A stretch of 48,912 bases of DNA from a virus: positions 1-48,912 of IMG/VR virus record IMGVR_UViG_3300042988_001631; one strand, given 5' to 3'. The position numbers and the translations under genes are program-made. The notes below the pieces were generated by a model. It searched no databases. It saw nothing but the letters and a program-made list of their open reading frames with translations, and was not told where the DNA came from. Of the stretch, positions 6,689-14,496 are shown one piece after another. Each line of letters opens with the position of its first letter. The first letter of the stretch is position 1.

Positions 6689-7056
6689 TGACTATAGTTG
6701 AAATAAAAAATGCTGCCAATAAACTCGCCTCCTTAAAGCATAACCCATACCTAGAGGATCTTAAGAAAGAGATTCTTAGGTATAAGGTAAAGGATCACAA
6801 ATTCTCAAGATCTTGTGGTTGTGAGTTATGTGTAGAAATAGGTAAAGAAATGAATGCTGCAAAAGCAATACGCTTAGTAGATTTCAAAGAATGGGAGCCT
6901 GGTATGTCTGATTACAAAAGAGAATTGTATCAGAATTTAGATAAGGCTAAACAGAATAGGAAAAAATTAGAGACCAGATTATCAACTTTCTTATATCCTG
7001 TTAAAGATGAGGAATTTTCAGTTCCTTTTGCTCGTAATAGGATGATAGGAGAGTAA
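6688..7056 (+). CDS. Hypothetical protein with CGCxxC motif, 122 aa
   Basis: This basic, helical 122-residue protein has a tight cysteine cluster SCGCELC at about residues 43-48, which may bind metal or form a disulfide. The rest is Lys/Arg-rich with a coiled-coil-like stretch (YQNLDKAKQNRKKLETRL). It starts in a TAATG overlap with the upstream gene. No family is recognised. Basic character plus the Cys cluster would suit a nucleic-acid-binding protein, but this is inference. Confidence 0.7.
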   Translation: MTIVEIKNAANKLASLKHNPYLEDLKKEILRYKVKDHKFSRSCGCELCVEIGKEMNAAKAIRLVDFKEWEPGMSDYKRELYQNLDKAKQNRKKLETRLSTFLYPVKDEEFSVPFARNRMIGE

Positions 7057-7071
7057 AACTTTTTATTACAA

Positions 7072-7416
7072 ATGAAAAATTCTAATAAAAAAGCGGTGAA
7101 TAGCCCAACTAAAAAATTGGCTGCACTAATCTTAAAATCAAAAAATCGTAAAACAATTGGCAAAGACGAGTTAGTCGATGCATTGGCTGGTTTGGTTGGT
7201 ACCAATTCCCGTAAACAATTTGAAGCAACTGTAAAACGTTTGGCTGAAGAGCAAGAAGCCGCTGCTGTTGAAGCAAAATTGGCGGAAGATAACGTTGAAA
7301 AAACTGAAAAACGTCAAATCAAAAAGCGCCAACAAAAATATAAAAAAATAGTGAACAAAAAATTAGAGCGTGGTCGCAAAACTAAACGCGCTTTGCAAGA
7401 GCATTTCGAGGGCTAA
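7072..7416 (+). CDS. Highly basic, helical hypothetical protein, 114 aa
   Basis: A 114-residue protein dominated by Lys and Arg (KRQIKKRQQKYKKIVNKK, then ERGRKTKRALQ) with an Ala/Glu-rich central helix (EEQEAAAVEAKLAEDNVEK). The composition suggests nucleic-acid binding, for example a DNA-packing or RNA-binding protein, but no HU, H-NS or HTH signature is visible. It is the last gene before an 80-nt gap with no convincing promoter or terminator. Codon choice (CGT, CGC, GCG) is slightly less AT-biased than that of its neighbours. Confidence 0.75.
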   Translation: MKNSNKKAVNSPTKKLAALILKSKNRKTIGKDELVDALAGLVGTNSRKQFEATVKRLAEEQEAAAVEAKLAEDNVEKTEKRQIKKRQQKYKKIVNKKLERGRKTKRALQEHFEG

Positions 7417-7496
7417 TAGCTATTCGTAGCACTAGACCCTGAACCCATTTAACTTTTTGAAAAACTTTATTAATTATTATTTAAAAATTTAAAAAC

Positions 7497-7904
7497 ATGA
7501 GAAAATTTATTTCTTATGGAGTAGGAGTGATGTTCCTCTTCTCCATTCTTTTTTCGCTTTTATCTTGTACTGATATTATGACTTATGATGGTCCAGTTGC
7601 CACAACACAAAATCAAGATTATCAAAGTCCTCCGCAAGAAAGTGAACATTTAGCAGATGGTGTTTATAGATGTCATGCTGGCTACGAATACGAAATTTGT
7701 ATGGAAACAGAGCCTGGTAATGGATTGTGTGATCTGTGTTATCGAACACAAGTGATGCAAGTCAATACTACTACTGATTCCACTAAATATATTACGTTTC
7801 ATTCTTTTGAATCTAAATCGGTTCGCCATATGGTTATCCTAGATCCTTGCTCCTATCGGCAGGTAAGAATGGGAACAGACAAATCTGTGGACCACGTAAT
7901 TTAG
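7497..7904 (+). CDS. Predicted lipoprotein, 135 aa
   Basis: The N-terminus (MRKFISYGVGVMFLFSILFSLLSC) is a lipoprotein signal with lipobox SLLSC, lipidated at Cys24. The next ~30 residues are Thr/Gln/Pro/Ser-rich, a flexible tether. The mature domain has several Cys, including YRCHAGYEYEICME and GLCDLCYRT, which may form disulfides in the envelope. It is preceded by an 80-nt A/T-rich leader ending aaaatttaaaaac. No family is recognised. Its TAG stop is immediately followed by the GTG start of the next gene. Confidence 0.75.
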   Translation: MRKFISYGVGVMFLFSILFSLLSCTDIMTYDGPVATTQNQDYQSPPQESEHLADGVYRCHAGYEYEICMETEPGNGLCDLCYRTQVMQVNTTTDSTKYITFHSFESKSVRHMVILDPCSYRQVRMGTDKSVDHVI

Positions 7905-8591
7905 GTGTCAAAAAAAGTTAATTTTCTAAGCAGAACTTACCGCGATTTACAGGCGGCTAAGGACTGCTTAGATAATACAATAAATCTAGATCATGTAACA
8001 AACTTTAATTATTCTATGTATCAATTTCCATCTAGTGGAAAAATATTTGGAATAAAATACACACCATCAATATCTTACGATGGAAAGATAATTGAAATAG
8101 TAGATCTAGAAAAAAAGAAGTTAGTAGTGCCTTTTTGTAAAAGAAAAGAAAACGCACTATTTAATTTAGTAACAAAAGTTAACAAAGATTATAATATTCT
8201 GATTGATGCAGATATTGTACGTCCAGTTTACTTTTGGTGTGTTATGGGAGAACTTACTGATTCTTATATTATATTATTTGCAATCAATTGGGATGGACTT
8301 TGGATTAGACCAGACCATTTTAGAGATTTCAAAAAAACTAGTACAAGAGACATAGATGAGTTAAACTATGAGGGTATATATTATCTAAACCAGTTTAAGT
8401 CACCAGAAGATGTAAATCTTAATACCCCATATACACATTCAGTAAGATTAGACTATTTTCTTGGTAACGACTTGTTATCAGAAATTATAGAAGAGAAAAG
8501 AAAAAAGAATGGTGACTCTGCATTAATTTTGCCAGAATCTCCATACTTATTTCAGAGAACAGAAACATGGTTTGTAATAAAATCTCATTAA
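7905..8591 (+). CDS. Hypothetical protein, 228 aa (GTG start)
   Basis: The reading frame begins with GTG immediately after the TAG stop of the lipoprotein gene. No ATG occurs in frame until about 8016, so GTG is preferred. The 228-residue product is soluble and mixed alpha/beta, with an aromatic-rich central region (PVYFWCVMGELTDSYIILFAINWDGLW) that could be a buried beta-sheet. I recognise no family. Only 4 nt separate it from the next gene. Confidence 0.7.
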   Translation: MSKKVNFLSRTYRDLQAAKDCLDNTINLDHVTNFNYSMYQFPSSGKIFGIKYTPSISYDGKIIEIVDLEKKKLVVPFCKRKENALFNLVTKVNKDYNILIDADIVRPVYFWCVMGELTDSYIILFAINWDGLWIRPDHFRDFKKTSTRDIDELNYEGIYYLNQFKSPEDVNLNTPYTHSVRLDYFLGNDLLSEIIEEKRKKNGDSALILPESPYLFQRTETWFVIKSH

Positions 8592-8595
8592 AATT

Positions 8596-9381
8596 ATGGA
8601 GAACAACATTAAATCTCAACCAAAAGCTAAAAAAGAGTTTACAAAGAAGTACGGTGTGTTTCAATTTAACTTGCAGCACAATGAACGCAGAGGAATAGAC
8701 TCTATGACTGCATTTCGAGTACTTGAAAATAAAGAAGGAAAAAGAAAGTCACTAAGACTTATTGTAAACCAAAATTGCGAAAATCTAAAGAATATGGTTC
8801 CTGGAGAATACTGGCACGTAGAGTATTACGAATCGGATGATAGGAACTACGCTGAGTGTGTACCTATTGAAAAAGCTGATACTAAGTCCAAAATTTCTAT
8901 CAGTAAAGACAGAGATAGAAATACTGTGGGTTTACTCATCTATGCTGAAGGTACTGAGGAGGGACAATACAACGAGATATTCAAAGCTGTTTTTCCAGAA
9001 AATCGTCAATTTACGAAAGTACAGGAAGAGCTTATCAAAAAGAAAATTGATAAGTTCAAATTACATTCATATGAAGACGAAATTGTTTATACGTATAGAG
9101 AAACTTTGGAAGCTGTTCGTCAAGCCGAAATTGATGCCAATAATGTAGCTAATTCAGCCGCGAAAATAATAGAGGAAATGGACTCTGAAGAGGTTGAAGG
9201 CCAAAAAGTGTCATATCAAACGCCAATGCTAGTTATCAGTCATATCAATAAAAAATTGAATCCATATAGTTTTGACGAAGATTTCAAATCGGCGGAAGAG
9301 CTTGCAGCTGAGGCTATTGACGAGCTTAACATTGTTGCTTTTGACAAGGCAAGAAACTTGTTTAAAGTAACATTGTCGTAA
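8596..9381 (+). CDS. Hypothetical protein, 261 aa
   Basis: A 261-residue soluble protein. The N-terminal ~90 residues look like a beta-barrel-type domain (FQFNLQHNERRG, then RLIVNQNCENLKN, then YWHVEYYES). An acidic/basic helical middle and an Ala/Glu-rich C-terminal half follow (ANNVANSAAKIIEEMDSEE, EELAAEAIDELN). The layout could fit an OB-fold plus helical tail, but I cannot establish this by eye. It follows the 228-aa gene by 4 nt and precedes the next by 5 nt. Confidence 0.75.
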   Translation: MENNIKSQPKAKKEFTKKYGVFQFNLQHNERRGIDSMTAFRVLENKEGKRKSLRLIVNQNCENLKNMVPGEYWHVEYYESDDRNYAECVPIEKADTKSKISISKDRDRNTVGLLIYAEGTEEGQYNEIFKAVFPENRQFTKVQEELIKKKIDKFKLHSYEDEIVYTYRETLEAVRQAEIDANNVANSAAKIIEEMDSEEVEGQKVSYQTPMLVISHINKKLNPYSFDEDFKSAEELAAEAIDELNIVAFDKARNLFKVTLS

Positions 9382-9386
9382 TACAA

Positions 9387-9890
9387 ATGTCTTTCGAAAT
9401 AAATGACCTCGTGGAATGGATTGTTCCTGAGGTCATTATTTCTAATTACAATCCAAAAAAGCATTTGCTCCATCTACTTCCATATGCCTTACCTATAAAA
9501 GCAATACAAGAAAACATAAAGTTAACAACTATTATTTCTGTAAGTGCTAATTTATTCGGGTTTGAGTATGGAAAATTTCAAGAGAATGATGGGGTAATCA
9601 TTGTTGAAAATGGTATCGAATACCATAGAAAGTTAGATATAAAAGAAGGAGTATGGGTTTATAGTGGGATAAAAGCAAAATTTCCAACTCTTCAATTAAG
9701 AAGAGATTTTGTGAAATTAGCAGAACCTATTCCTACTATAAACAATATAATAAAAGACGGGACTGTTTTTAAAACTAGCGAATATTCTGGAACTGTATAT
9801 GACATCAAAAAAGATGGAAATATTATGGTACAAATGTTTAATGGTAATCTATATTACATTGAAAGCAGATTCTTAACTAAATCTGCATAA
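9387..9890 (+). CDS. Hypothetical protein, 167 aa
   Basis: A 167-residue protein with strong beta-strand character (NDLVEWIVPEVIISNY, TTIISVSANLFGF, GTVYDIKKDGNIMVQMFNGN) and no Cys. It resembles small beta-barrel or SH3-like modules in pattern only. There is no signal peptide or membrane segment. The start follows the upstream stop by 5 nt. Function unknown. Confidence 0.7.
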   Translation: MSFEINDLVEWIVPEVIISNYNPKKHLLHLLPYALPIKAIQENIKLTTIISVSANLFGFEYGKFQENDGVIIVENGIEYHRKLDIKEGVWVYSGIKAKFPTLQLRRDFVKLAEPIPTINNIIKDGTVFKTSEYSGTVYDIKKDGNIMVQMFNGNLYYIESRFLTKSA

Positions 9891-9922
9891 TTTATTAAAT
9901 CATTTTAAAAAAAATTCTTACT

Positions 9923-10255
9923 ATGAAAAAGAAGAAAGTAGAAGTTACAGTATTAGGTAACAAGACTATTATAGACAACCTAGAGAACGAAAGAACTAAT
10001 CTTTTGGTACACATCCCAAGAAAAGATTTTCCTTTGAGAATGTGCAGAATCAAACATTTTATCACAAGAGAAAATTCTATAGAATTTTACGGAAATAGCT
10101 TGGTAAAATACGAAATAGATAGTTTAAAAGATCCTGCTGCAATTGCAGCAAAAATTAGATCGGCTTTAGAAGATAATAAGCCTAATCTAATCCTTGTGGA
10201 TAACGATTTCATTGAAAAAAATGCAGAAAATTCGGGAGATACTTCGGTTGATTAG
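9923..10255 (+). CDS. Hypothetical protein, 110 aa
   Basis: A small mixed alpha/beta protein (110 aa) with a basic start (MKKKKVEVTVLGNK) and an acidic, disordered C-terminus (NAENSGDTSVD). The leader (tcattttaaaaaaaattc) is typical of Bacteroidota-type starts. Its last 35 nt overlap the start of the next gene in another frame. No family is recognised. Confidence 0.7.
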   Translation: MKKKKVEVTVLGNKTIIDNLENERTNLLVHIPRKDFPLRMCRIKHFITRENSIEFYGNSLVKYEIDSLKDPAAIAAKIRSALEDNKPNLILVDNDFIEKNAENSGDTSVD

Positions 10256-10769
10256 ATTATTCCTCTTAGGGGGAATAAACTATTTTGAAAATAACAAGGA
10301 AAAGGTAGCTACAGATATTCCTGTAATACCTTTTTCTTATTTAGATAAGATAAATGGAGTTTACTTTACCTCTGTATCTAATTTATTTTATTGGTATACA
10401 GGAAAGTTGAGTTGTATAAGAACTTATCCAAAGAAATTTGAATTAGGTTCTGTGGAAAAAGTAATACTAAAGATATTCGATCAAGGATATGTCTTTAATA
10501 GTATAGAAGAAATTAGAATAAATAGTGGTGGAGTTTTATTATTAGGTAGTTATATATCTGAGATGAAAAACTCTATGGTTACTATTTATGGAGTTTACTT
10601 AGATCAAGAAAGCGTTCACCTAGACCTTATTATTAAGGTCGAGGGTATTAAAACAACTTTACTGTCTGCAGAAGCAGTAAGTATTGCATTTGCGTCTAAT
10701 AAAAAATTGTTTGTTGAGATGAACGTAGAAGAATGGTTTGAAGAGAAAAAGGAATCTAAAAAACAATAA
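10221..10769 (+). CDS. Hypothetical protein, 182 aa
   Basis: The frame can be extended upstream, but the ATG at 10221 follows an A-run (gaaaaaa) and minimises the overlap with the previous gene, so it is taken as the start. The product begins MQKIREILRLIRLFLLGG, a basic amphipathic/hydrophobic helix that may associate with the membrane. It then forms a beta-rich domain (GVYFTSVSNLFYWYTGKL, GGVLLLGSYISEM). No family is recognised. It ends 13 nt before the next start. Confidence 0.65.
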   Translation: MQKIREILRLIRLFLLGGINYFENNKEKVATDIPVIPFSYLDKINGVYFTSVSNLFYWYTGKLSCIRTYPKKFELGSVEKVILKIFDQGYVFNSIEEIRINSGGVLLLGSYISEMKNSMVTIYGVYLDQESVHLDLIIKVEGIKTTLLSAEAVSIAFASNKKLFVEMNVEEWFEEKKESKKQ

Positions 10770-10782
10770 AATTATTTTTATT

Positions 10783-11187
10783 ATGACTGTACGAGAATTA
10801 AGCCTACTCGCAATAATTTGCGACAAAGCTGGAGCAGAGTTATCTGATATTCCAGATAATATGCAAGAAAATTTAAAATCACTAGTACAAAGAAAATTGC
10901 TAGTGGTTACAGAAGATGAATTCATCAATCCTACTCAAAAAGGATTAATGATTATCAATACTGCAAAAAGTGAGATGAATTTTCAACGTATGTTGAGTCA
11001 AATGAATAACAGAATGTTGATTAATCTCATCCACAGAGCAGTAGAACTGGCTAGAGATAAAGGGTTGCACTTAAATGTAGTCTTTAAGAACCTAGAAGAT
11101 AAAGACTTTAATTATGTCTTTGGAGAGTTAGTTAAAGCTCAGAAAATAAGGGAAGAAAGAAAAGAACAATTAGAAATAATACAATAA
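10783..11187 (+). CDS. Winged-helix-like hypothetical protein, 134 aa
   Basis: The ATG at 10783, after a ttatttttatt leader, is preferred over an upstream in-frame start inside the previous gene. Residues ~1-62 fit a winged-helix pattern: a helix (RELSLLAIICDKAGAEL), a second helix, a recognition-helix-like stretch (NMQENLKSLVQRKLL), then a beta-wing (VVTEDEFINPTQKGLMII). The rest is helical and may dimerise. It lies just upstream of the C26 hydrolase and amidoligase genes and could regulate them. DNA binding is inferred from the pattern alone. Confidence 0.6.
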   Translation: MTVRELSLLAIICDKAGAELSDIPDNMQENLKSLVQRKLLVVTEDEFINPTQKGLMIINTAKSEMNFQRMLSQMNNRMLINLIHRAVELARDKGLHLNVVFKNLEDKDFNYVFGELVKAQKIREERKEQLEIIQ

Positions 11188-11198
11188 AATAGAGTTTT

Positions 11199-12125
11199 AT
11201 GAGTCAAAAAATCATTGGCATATTAGCCACTCAGTCAAATAATGCGGAAGGCTATAAAGGCATAACGATTGGTATTGAAGAGCAATATGCAAAATTGTTT
11301 TCTCAATATGGAAAAGTAGTATGTATTATGCCAAACACATTACCCTCTGATTACGCTAAAATAGATCTTTTGGTCTTACAAGGAGGGGCTGATTTGGATA
11401 CATCTTTTACTAGTGATGGTAAAGATTTGGTTGTTGGTAATGGCCCATCAAATCCAATGTATAGTCAATTTTATAAACACTTTCTTAATAAATGGATTGA
11501 CGCTGGTGTTCCCATTTTTGGCATATGTTTAGGGGCTCAGGCTCTTAATGTTTGTCTTGGGGGAGGTTTAACGCCTGATGGTCCTAATCATTCTCTTGCT
11601 GGTTTGCATCCAATTGCGGTGTACAACGAACAATTGGGACTTTATACTGTTAATGATTCTAAATTCCTAAAGATCAAAAGACCATTTAGTACTGAGGTTA
11701 ATTCTAGACATCATCAATTCATAAGACCCTTTCAACTTGCAGAATGTTTAATTCCAATTGCGTTAGGGGTTATGGATGATAGTTATCTAAAAACTCAGGA
11801 TAATATAAATAATCTTTGGGAAGCATCATCTAGTCCTAGTAGTTCTCCAGGACTATTAAAACGTTTTTATGACAGAAAGTTTACAGACATTAACAAGAGA
11901 ATTAGCCACATCGAGGCGTTTATGCATTCATCTAAAAAGATTGCGGGAGTACAGTGGCATCCTGAAAGCATGTGGATTTCATTATCTTCTTTTACAAGAG
12001 GATGTGAGGTTTCTCATGTAATCATTAATTGGTTATTAGAAGATGATGACAATGGAGTAAAAGTAAAGGTCGTTACCAACGATCCACCAAAAACAAAAAA
12101 TATAGCTACAACATTACAGGTATGA
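11199..12125 (+). CDS. Peptidase C26 / class I glutamine amidotransferase-like hydrolase
   Basis: A 308-residue enzyme of the class I amidotransferase fold. The nucleophile elbow GICLGAQ places the catalytic Cys at residue 110. The His-Glu pair is GVQWHPE (His254, Glu256). A VNSRHHQ motif at 167-173 resembles that of gamma-glutamyl-GABA hydrolases (PuuD type, peptidase C26), and QGGADLD at 61-67 is the oxyanion-side strand. The family hydrolyses gamma-glutamyl amide bonds. A Ser/Pro-rich insertion (~210-218) is atypical. Its TGA overlaps the ATG of the amidoligase, a pairing known for this amidoligase family, so the hydrolase may trim, edit or recycle the ligated product. Substrate unknown. 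Confidence 0.85.
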   Translation: MSQKIIGILATQSNNAEGYKGITIGIEEQYAKLFSQYGKVVCIMPNTLPSDYAKIDLLVLQGGADLDTSFTSDGKDLVVGNGPSNPMYSQFYKHFLNKWIDAGVPIFGICLGAQALNVCLGGGLTPDGPNHSLAGLHPIAVYNEQLGLYTVNDSKFLKIKRPFSTEVNSRHHQFIRPFQLAECLIPIALGVMDDSYLKTQDNINNLWEASSSPSSSPGLLKRFYDRKFTDINKRISHIEAFMHSSKKIAGVQWHPESMWISLSSFTRGCEVSHVIINWLLEDDDNGVKVKVVTNDPPKTKNIATTLQV

Positions 12126-13075
12126 AAGAGAAGATTAAAAACCTTCTTTTCAAAGGATTAACCCTTGAACAAATATCTAATCAATTAAACATTTCTGCAA
12201 AAGCTTTAAAAGAAGAAGTAAATAAATCTGGGTATCCTAAACTAAAATACTCTGTAGGAGTAGAATTAGAGGGTTATTCAACTTTAGGGTATAGTTCTCT
12301 TTTAAATACTTTAAAGCAAAATGGAGTAGATATTTCATTTAGAAGTTGGCAAGAACAATCATTGACAGGAGTTAATAATTGGACTTTAACAACTGATGGT
12401 ACAGTTAAAGGGTTTAAAGGTCAAAATGGTGAAAAAGGGATGGAGATTGTATCTCCTCCCCTTAGATCCTTAGACTCCTTGGAAAAGATATTAGAGCTTA
12501 TTAGAGATGGTGAAGTAATGGACGGTAAACACAACATGTTTAAAACAAATAAAACTTGTGGATTACATATTCATTTTGGTACTGAGGGAATGGATAAAGA
12601 AATGCTTAAAAAAGTTTATACAACATACAGATTATTTGAACCATTTCTTGACTTGATTTTAGCTAGTAGTAGGCTTAATAATGTTAACTGTAATACAATT
12701 AAAAATCTTTCTTTTGATAATGCAATAAAGGTTGAAACCAAAAAGTATTGGTCAGTAAGAACCAAAATAGATCGTGTTACAATTGAGTTTAGAAAGCATC
12801 AATCTTCCACAAATTTCAATAAGATTCGTAATTGGATTTTGATATTACAACAATTAATTCAGTACGCTGAAAAAACTACCCTAATTTCCATATTGGAAAA
12901 AGAGCCTTCTTTTTCGTATTTTTACGAAATTATCTCAAATCCAAATTTGATAGCCTATTATAATGCTAGAAAATATTCTTTTGAGAAGAAGGGAAACTTT
13001 AACAAAGATAAATTCAATTCTATAGTTGAGGAAACTTGGCTTCAAGTAGTTGAAGATACTTCGTTAAAGAATTAA
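12122..13075 (+). CDS. Amidoligase (Amidoligase_2-like), 317 aa, with N-terminal HTH-like segment
   Basis: The core carries the glutamine-synthetase-fold amidoligase motifs in order: GVELEG (46-51), TDGTVKG (91-97), GMEIVSPPL (106-114), CGLHIHFG (146-153) and TIEFRKHQSSTN (220-231). These hold the acidic, His and Arg residues expected to bind metal-ATP and substrate carboxylate. Residues ~1-37 (LTLEQISNQLNISAKALKEEV) look like a helix-turn-helix, an unusual addition. The family forms amide bonds between a carboxylate and an amine using ATP. It is translationally coupled (ATGA) to the C26 hydrolase and followed by a wall-hydrolase-like gene. The family call is firm; the substrate is unknown. 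Confidence 0.88.
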   Translation: MKEKIKNLLFKGLTLEQISNQLNISAKALKEEVNKSGYPKLKYSVGVELEGYSTLGYSSLLNTLKQNGVDISFRSWQEQSLTGVNNWTLTTDGTVKGFKGQNGEKGMEIVSPPLRSLDSLEKILELIRDGEVMDGKHNMFKTNKTCGLHIHFGTEGMDKEMLKKVYTTYRLFEPFLDLILASSRLNNVNCNTIKNLSFDNAIKVETKKYWSVRTKIDRVTIEFRKHQSSTNFNKIRNWILILQQLIQYAEKTTLISILEKEPSFSYFYEIISNPNLIAYYNARKYSFEKKGNFNKDKFNSIVEETWLQVVEDTSLKN

Positions 13076-13094
13076 TAATTTTTAATAATCTTAT

Positions 13095-13697
13095 ATGAAA
13101 AATGTACTATGGTCAATTTTAATTTGTTTATTATCATTTTCTGCAGGTAAATACATTTACCAACCACAAATTAATTTTGTAAATGATTGTCCAGTAATGG
13201 TATTTAAACCTGATACCATTGTTATTCCGAAAGATACTATGTATGTAGCAGCTTCGGATTTATTTAAATCTCGTCAAGATTTAGAGTTATTTATTAAGTA
13301 TGTAAAAACTCAATCAGGAAACTTAGATGATGATAATTGGGCCGTTATGAAAGTTATGAAAAATCGTATGCTCCAAGAAGGCGTAACATTCTCTGAATAC
13401 TTTTATAATAGGAGAATTAATAATTCTCAAACAATATCACGTGTTCTCTCAGGACAGCGTGTTCCAGGTTTTACTTTTTCTTGGGATAATCCAATGGACG
13501 TAGAGCTTGTACAAAGAGCTTTAGATGTCTTCTTTGGATCTATTCCAGCACACATAGATGAGGCTATTACACACGATGTTCAAGCTTTTGAATCTCATCC
13601 TATCTCTTGGAATTTAAACAATCCTAGAGGTATATTTGATAGAAAAAATATTGCTTGGACTGGTAGACATGAGTTTTATAGACTTAAAAATATTTAA
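13095..13697 (+). CDS. Possible SleB-like cell wall hydrolase, membrane-anchored, 200 aa
   Basis: The N-terminal segment (residues ~3-18, NVLWSILICLLSFSAG) is an uncleaved anchor or signal peptide, so the rest should face the periplasm. The domain at ~57-200 resembles SleB/Hydrolase_2 lytic enzymes in pattern: a helix followed by WAVMKVMKNRM (compare the VAxVxxNR helix), a middle containing ALDVFFGSIP, and the terminal GRHEFYRL. The usual EAxxE catalytic region appears as TQSGNLDD, so the active site may be altered or the similarity superficial. A lysis or peptidoglycan-remodelling role fits the neighbouring amidoligase but is unproven. Confidence 0.45.
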   Translation: MKNVLWSILICLLSFSAGKYIYQPQINFVNDCPVMVFKPDTIVIPKDTMYVAASDLFKSRQDLELFIKYVKTQSGNLDDDNWAVMKVMKNRMLQEGVTFSEYFYNRRINNSQTISRVLSGQRVPGFTFSWDNPMDVELVQRALDVFFGSIPAHIDEAITHDVQAFESHPISWNLNNPRGIFDRKNIAWTGRHEFYRLKNI

Positions 13698-13700
13698 TCT

Positions 13701-14066
13701 ATGGATTTTAAAGAAATAGAAGAAAAATTAATTAAGGAAAGAGAAAGACAGGAAAATATTCCAAAGGAAGGTTTTTGGTGGTCTAAGTATCAAACACAAT
13801 TTCCTATGCCTATTCCAAATCAGATTACTGAAGAAGAAGCTAAAGAGATTTATAGACTTATAAAACTAAAGGAAGAAGATGAAAGTGTAACTAGGCTAGT
13901 ATATAGAGGATTATCTCATTCAAGAATAGATAGATCTTTCTTAGGTTGTGAGGAGTATTTTTCTGATGAATTTAGATGGCCTGGTGATTTTGCGGAACAT
14001 TATGTTTTAAAGCATAAGGTTAAACCTTCCGATGCATTTTTAGCTTATATCGGGTATAAAAAATAA
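13701..14066 (+). CDS. Hypothetical protein, 121 aa
   Basis: A soluble 121-residue protein, highly charged and helical at the N-terminus (EIEEKLIKERERQENI). A Trp/Pro segment follows (GFWWSKYQTQFPMPIPNQ), then another charged helix, and the C-terminus contains HSRIDRSFLGCEEYF. No family is recognised. It begins 3 nt after the wall-hydrolase-like gene stop and probably shares its message. Confidence 0.7.
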   Translation: MDFKEIEEKLIKERERQENIPKEGFWWSKYQTQFPMPIPNQITEEEAKEIYRLIKLKEEDESVTRLVYRGLSHSRIDRSFLGCEEYFSDEFRWPGDFAEHYVLKHKVKPSDAFLAYIGYKK

Positions 14067-14081
14067 AAAATTTTTATAGTT

Positions 14082-14309
14082 ATGACTATTACAAAGGATA
14101 ATTATCCAGAATTATTTGAGACTCTTAAAGAGTTAATTAAAGATAAACCGAGTACCATATTCGGTATTGAATTGGTAATATTAGTTGAAAAGGAATTTGA
14201 TTTTTCTTCTATTTTGCCTTTTAGTTCAGAAATAAGAACGGAAAAGTTAATAGTACGCTATAATAAAGATTTACCTTTTAAATTTGACTCTAATTTATGC
14301 CAAGATTAA
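14082..14309 (+). CDS. Hypothetical protein, 75 aa
   Basis: A 75-residue soluble protein with a helical start (YPELFETLKELIKDKPSTI) and a central beta-like segment (FGIELVILVEKEFDFSSI). No motif is visible. The leader (aaaaaatttttatagtt) matches the A/T-rich initiation context. The last 13 nt overlap the start of the next gene. Confidence 0.65.
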   Translation: MTITKDNYPELFETLKELIKDKPSTIFGIELVILVEKEFDFSSILPFSSEIRTEKLIVRYNKDLPFKFDSNLCQD

Positions 14310-14494
14310 TAAGCATTGATACAAGTAAAGAAAAAGAAGTAAAACATGAGTATTGTGGTGCAGTTATAGGTTATAGAGAAGATGAACCTAAACTTGTACT
14401 TACATTATCTCGTAAAGGAGCAGAACATAATACTTTAACTTACTACATTGTTTGTCCTAACTGTGGCAAAGATGTTACAGTAGATAAAAACTAA
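14297..14494 (+). CDS. Zinc-ribbon-like small protein, 65 aa
   Basis: A 65-residue protein with two cysteine sites, EYCGAVIGY near residue 20 and VCPNCGKDV near residue 55, the usual layout of a small zinc ribbon. Its first five residues (MPRLI) are shared with the next gene's product. Similar small ribbon proteins are common in Bacteroidota phages and conjugative elements, but their functions are unknown. The gene overlaps its predecessor by 13 nt and ends 2 nt before its successor. Zinc binding is inferred from the CxxC pair. Confidence 0.7.
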   Translation: MPRLISIDTSKEKEVKHEYCGAVIGYREDEPKLVLTLSRKGAEHNTLTYYIVCPNCGKDVTVDKN

Positions 14495-14496
14495 AA

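Noticed and set aside
7417-7496. Possible Bacteroidota promoter in the 80-nt gap
   Set aside because: A/T-rich sequence with loose TTG and TA-TTTG matches occurs everywhere here; no spacing-consistent pair stood out.
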